IMG/VR virus record: IMGVR_UViG_3300023284_001574
Location: 1 to 37,236 of that record
Reading direction: 5' to 3' (one strand)
Source: a virus
Length of the DNA stretch: 37,236 nt
The notes beneath the pieces are model-generated. The model searched no databases. It was given only the letters and a program-made list of their open reading frames with translations, and was not told the DNA's origin. Position numbers and translations under genes: made by a program. Within the stretch, counting starts at the first letter, position 1, and each line of letters starts with the position of its first letter. Positions 35,883-37,236 of the stretch are shown here, one piece after another.

Positions 35883-35967
35883 TGATCTTCCTTCTCTTCC
35901 TCACTGAAGCCTTGGCCACAGCCTTACGGGCACTCTTAGGGGGTTTTTTGGTATTCTTTTTAGGCAT
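35845..35967 (-). CDS. Histone-tail-like basic peptide (40 aa)
   Basis: The sequence MPKKNTKKPPKSARKAVAKA, then SVRKRRKINATRPKRSA, has about 40% Lys/Arg and few hydrophobics, like a histone H1 tail or DNA-condensing peptide. The ATG at 35967 has SD GGGAG at 5 bases. It overlaps the lipoprotein gene upstream and the membrane peptide downstream. DNA or RNA binding is the obvious inference; alternatives include membrane-active peptide. Confidence 0.6.
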   Translation of the reverse strand: MPKKNTKKPPKSARKAVAKASVRKRRKINATRPKRSASSY

Positions 35968-36139
35968 TGGGCTCCCTGTTAATCTCTATTTCTGGCAACA
36001 GTTTTTTGTCCGTTGCGCAAATCATTCTAATCACCTGCAGTCCATGTATAATACCCACACAGTATTGCATCTTTGGTTCTGTGATACTAGGTTTTGCACA
36101 CCCCGTCAGGAATATTGTTATCAGTATGGCCATCTTCAT
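35960..36139 (-). CDS. Small lipoprotein (59 aa)
   Basis: MKMAILITIFLTGC is a compact type II signal peptide with lipobox FLTGC (Cys14). The mature part is short with further Cys (MQYCVGIIHGLQVIRMIC). The ATG at 36139 has GAGGG 7 bases upstream; an ATG at 36145 is too close. It overlaps the end of the upstream gene by 53 bases. A location in the envelope and a role in exclusion or lysis are possible. Confidence 0.7.
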   Translation of the reverse strand: MKMAILITIFLTGCAKPSITEPKMQYCVGIIHGLQVIRMICATDKKLLPEIEINREPNA

Positions 36140-36554
36140 TATCATCCCTCACTGGTTCTATTTTAACGCTGTTAGACCATTCCTGCCATTCTTTATAAAT
36201 CTGCTTCAGATCCTTATCTCTGTACTTGTGTTTAATTGCCCTGTGGATTGCAGAGTTCTCCACCATGCCCTTAAAAAAGGAATCCACGGCTCCTGGTATC
36301 GGATTATTCGGTAAAGCCCGCACGGTGGACCAGAACTCATCCTCATCCCCACCCCAGTCCCACTCTGGGATGTATTTCTTCTCTAAAAACTTCTCCCACT
36401 GGGGGACACCTGAGTATTTATTTGCACCGTACCATTTTTCCATGGCGGGATCCGGTTTGCCCTTCAGACAGGCACACCTAAAGACATAATTTGACGTGTC
36501 GTTTAATTTAGACTTGGCTCTGATCAGTCCTTGGTCTTGACAATAGATACACAT
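36087..36554 (-). CDS. Hypothetical zinc-binding protein (155 aa)
   Basis: An N-terminal CIYC (residues 2-5) and a CAC (27-29) followed by basic residues suggest a zinc site. The centre is Trp/Tyr-rich (VPQWEKFLEKKYIPEWDWGG) and the C-terminus charged and helical. The N-terminal Cys motif plus acidic end is reminiscent of phage replication-accessory proteins, but I cannot assign it. It begins inside the gene at 36524-36703. Confidence 0.65.
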   Translation of the reverse strand: MCIYCQDQGLIRAKSKLNDTSNYVFRCACLKGKPDPAMEKWYGANKYSGVPQWEKFLEKKYIPEWDWGGDEDEFWSTVRALPNNPIPGAVDSFFKGMVENSAIHRAIKHKYRDKDLKQIYKEWQEWSNSVKIEPVRDDNEDGHTDNNIPDGVCKT

Positions 36555-36703
36555 TCTTTTGCCTTTTTTACTTTTTTAGGGGGTTTGTCAAGGCAATTGG
36601 AGCAACGCTTTATCCCACGGTACTGTTTCAGAGAGAGGACCGCATTTGTACAAGAGATGCACAGAAACCTCACAGGACCATTCTGACCATGGTAGTCATT
36701 CAC
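36524..36703 (-). CDS. Zinc-ribbon mini-protein (59 aa)
   Basis: A GTG at 36703 overlaps the regulator's TGA (GTGA). The product contains CISC (15-18) and CSNC (34-37), then a basic tail (KPPKKVKKAKE). It fills an otherwise empty stretch and overlaps the next gene by 31 bases. The C-x2-C ... C-x2-C plan with a basic tail suits nucleic-acid binding. Confidence 0.6.
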   Translation of the reverse strand: MNDYHGQNGPVRFLCISCTNAVLSLKQYRGIKRCSNCLDKPPKKVKKAKECVSIVKTKD

Positions 36704-36993
36704 AGGTCAATGGTATCACCATTTTTAAGAATTACAGTATAAGGTTCAAACTCTGAACATATCCTTTCTACCCAGTAATGTTTTGCAGCAATAAAAAAGA
36801 TACGCCTATGCTCTCTGGGAATATCTAGCGCATCCAAATACCACTCAACCAGGTGTGGGTCTCTAGGGGGGGACAATACCCCGCGCTCTAATCGTGATTG
36901 ATTAGCGGGTTGACATTGATTCTGGCGACAGAATTCTCTCAGGGTTAATCCATGCTTGATTCTTTCTTCCCTGATCATAAATCCAAATTCCAT
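36700..36993 (-). CDS. XRE/Cro-type helix-turn-helix regulator (97 aa)
   Basis: Residues 7-55 show the five-helix XRE pattern: IREERIKHGLTLREFCRQN, then a turn, then QSRLERGVLSPP. A C-terminal segment (FEPYTVILKNGDTIDL) may dimerise. It is probably a DNA-binding regulator of phage early genes. With no integrase or repressor-protease domain seen, a Cro-like or lytic timing role is likelier than a CI-type lysogeny repressor. The ATG at 36993 has GGGAG 8 bases upstream. Confidence 0.75.
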   Translation of the reverse strand: MEFGFMIREERIKHGLTLREFCRQNQCQPANQSRLERGVLSPPRDPHLVEWYLDALDIPREHRRIFFIAAKHYWVERICSEFEPYTVILKNGDTIDL

Positions 36994-37021
36994 TATGCTG
37001 CTCCCAAATTTTTAAACTTAT

Positions 37022-37236
37022 TCACCCGAACAGCCCCGGAAAAATAGAGGCGATTTTTTCCATATCCCATCCATTGTCTAAAAGAATTCTGACAGCGTCG
37101 GCTATATCTAAAGCCTGCTGCTTACTGTCTAAATATGATGCGACCAATGTAAACTCCCTGGTTTTTAAATTTCTTAATCCTACCTCAAATGAAGTCCCCC
37201 AGTGTCCGCCCCATTCCGCCACAGTAATGAAGTGAG
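37022..37236 (-). CDS. Small hypothetical protein, 3' part (gene spans the circle junction)
   Basis: This is the C-terminal portion of the 85-residue protein that starts at 187. In this copy the frame is open to the window edge and stops at 37022. It ends MEKIASIFPGLFG. A GTG at 37222 could look like a start, but joining the ends gives an SD-supported ATG, so the full gene is the wrapped one. Confidence 0.75.
   Translation of the reverse strand, partial: HFITVAEWGGHWGTSFEVGLRNLKTREFTLVASYLDSKQQALDIADAVRILLDNGWDMEKIASIFPGLFG
37093..37236. repeat. Right copy of 144-bp terminal redundancy
   Basis: Identical to bases 1-144. Removing one copy gives a circle of 37,092 bp and restores the wrapped gene described above. 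Confidence 0.95.

Noticed and set aside
36700-36993. CI-type lysogeny repressor
   Set aside because: The protein is short, has no autoprotease domain, and there is no integrase or partition system; a Cro-like or generic XRE regulator is safer.
1-37236. tRNA genes, CRISPR arrays, insertion sequences, diversity-generating retroelement
   Set aside because: No T-loop/anticodon-arm combinations, no regularly spaced direct repeats, no transposase and no reverse transcriptase were seen by eye; low-copy or divergent cases cannot be excluded without a search.

Overview
The window is an essentially complete genome of a short-tailed (podovirus-type) double-stranded DNA bacteriophage. The first 144 bases recur exactly as the last 144, and one reading frame on the minus strand runs through that junction, so the molecule closes into a circle of about 37,092 bp. 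The host cannot be named from sequence alone. Lipoprotein signals, Shine-Dalgarno (SD) sites and sigma70-like promoters show it is a bacterium. The lipoproteins, the T7-type amidase and the P22-like virion plan suggest a Gram-negative one.

Layout. (1) Positions 1-4030 carry mostly leftward small early genes, many of them Cys4 zinc-binding mini-proteins or membrane micropeptides. A single rightward gene for a HExxH metallopeptidase-like protein sits among them. (2) At about 4100 a sigma70-type promoter starts a long rightward block. It opens with small accessory genes at 4135-7646, including a lipoprotein, an Nmad1/DUF1599 protein, two Ea22-like proteins and several zinc proteins. A ParB-domain DNA methyltransferase follows. 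(3) At 8773-31645 lies the packaging and virion module: small and large terminase, portal, scaffold, HK97-fold coat protein, a large cluster of fibre-type and other beta-rich virion proteins, a gp4-like connector, a gp10-like tail nozzle, a GNAT acetyltransferase-like protein and three ejection-type internal proteins. The order (portal, scaffold, coat, connector, nozzle, internal proteins) is that of P22, but the fibre cluster is inserted between coat and connector. (4) At 31647-33065 is the lysis cassette: T7-lysozyme-like amidase, holin, a small basic protein, a lipoprotein that may be an o-spanin, and an XhlA-like protein with a C-terminal membrane anchor.

(5) At 33037-34864 a second leftward operon encodes a zinc-ribbon protein with an SSB-type DDIPF tail, small proteins, a lipoprotein and two HNH nucleases in tandem. 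It diverges at about 34,900 from a rightward metallophosphoesterase gene. (6) A third leftward operon starts near 1671, crosses the closure point and ends at 35461. It includes an XRE-type regulator, zinc-ribbon proteins, a lipoprotein, a 40-residue histone-tail-like basic peptide and a 39-residue membrane peptide, chained by start/stop overlaps.

No DNA polymerase, primase, helicase, RNA polymerase, integrase, tRNA, CRISPR array or transposase was seen. The phage therefore probably uses the host replisome, and the SSB-tail mimic, methyltransferase, Nmad1 protein and small zinc proteins are plausible takeover functions. The features most worth a second look are a compact three-way-junction RNA in the holin leader, promoters that place transcription starts on the ATG (leaderless messages), the membrane micropeptides, the SSB-tail zinc ribbon and the GNAT gene inside the virion block.
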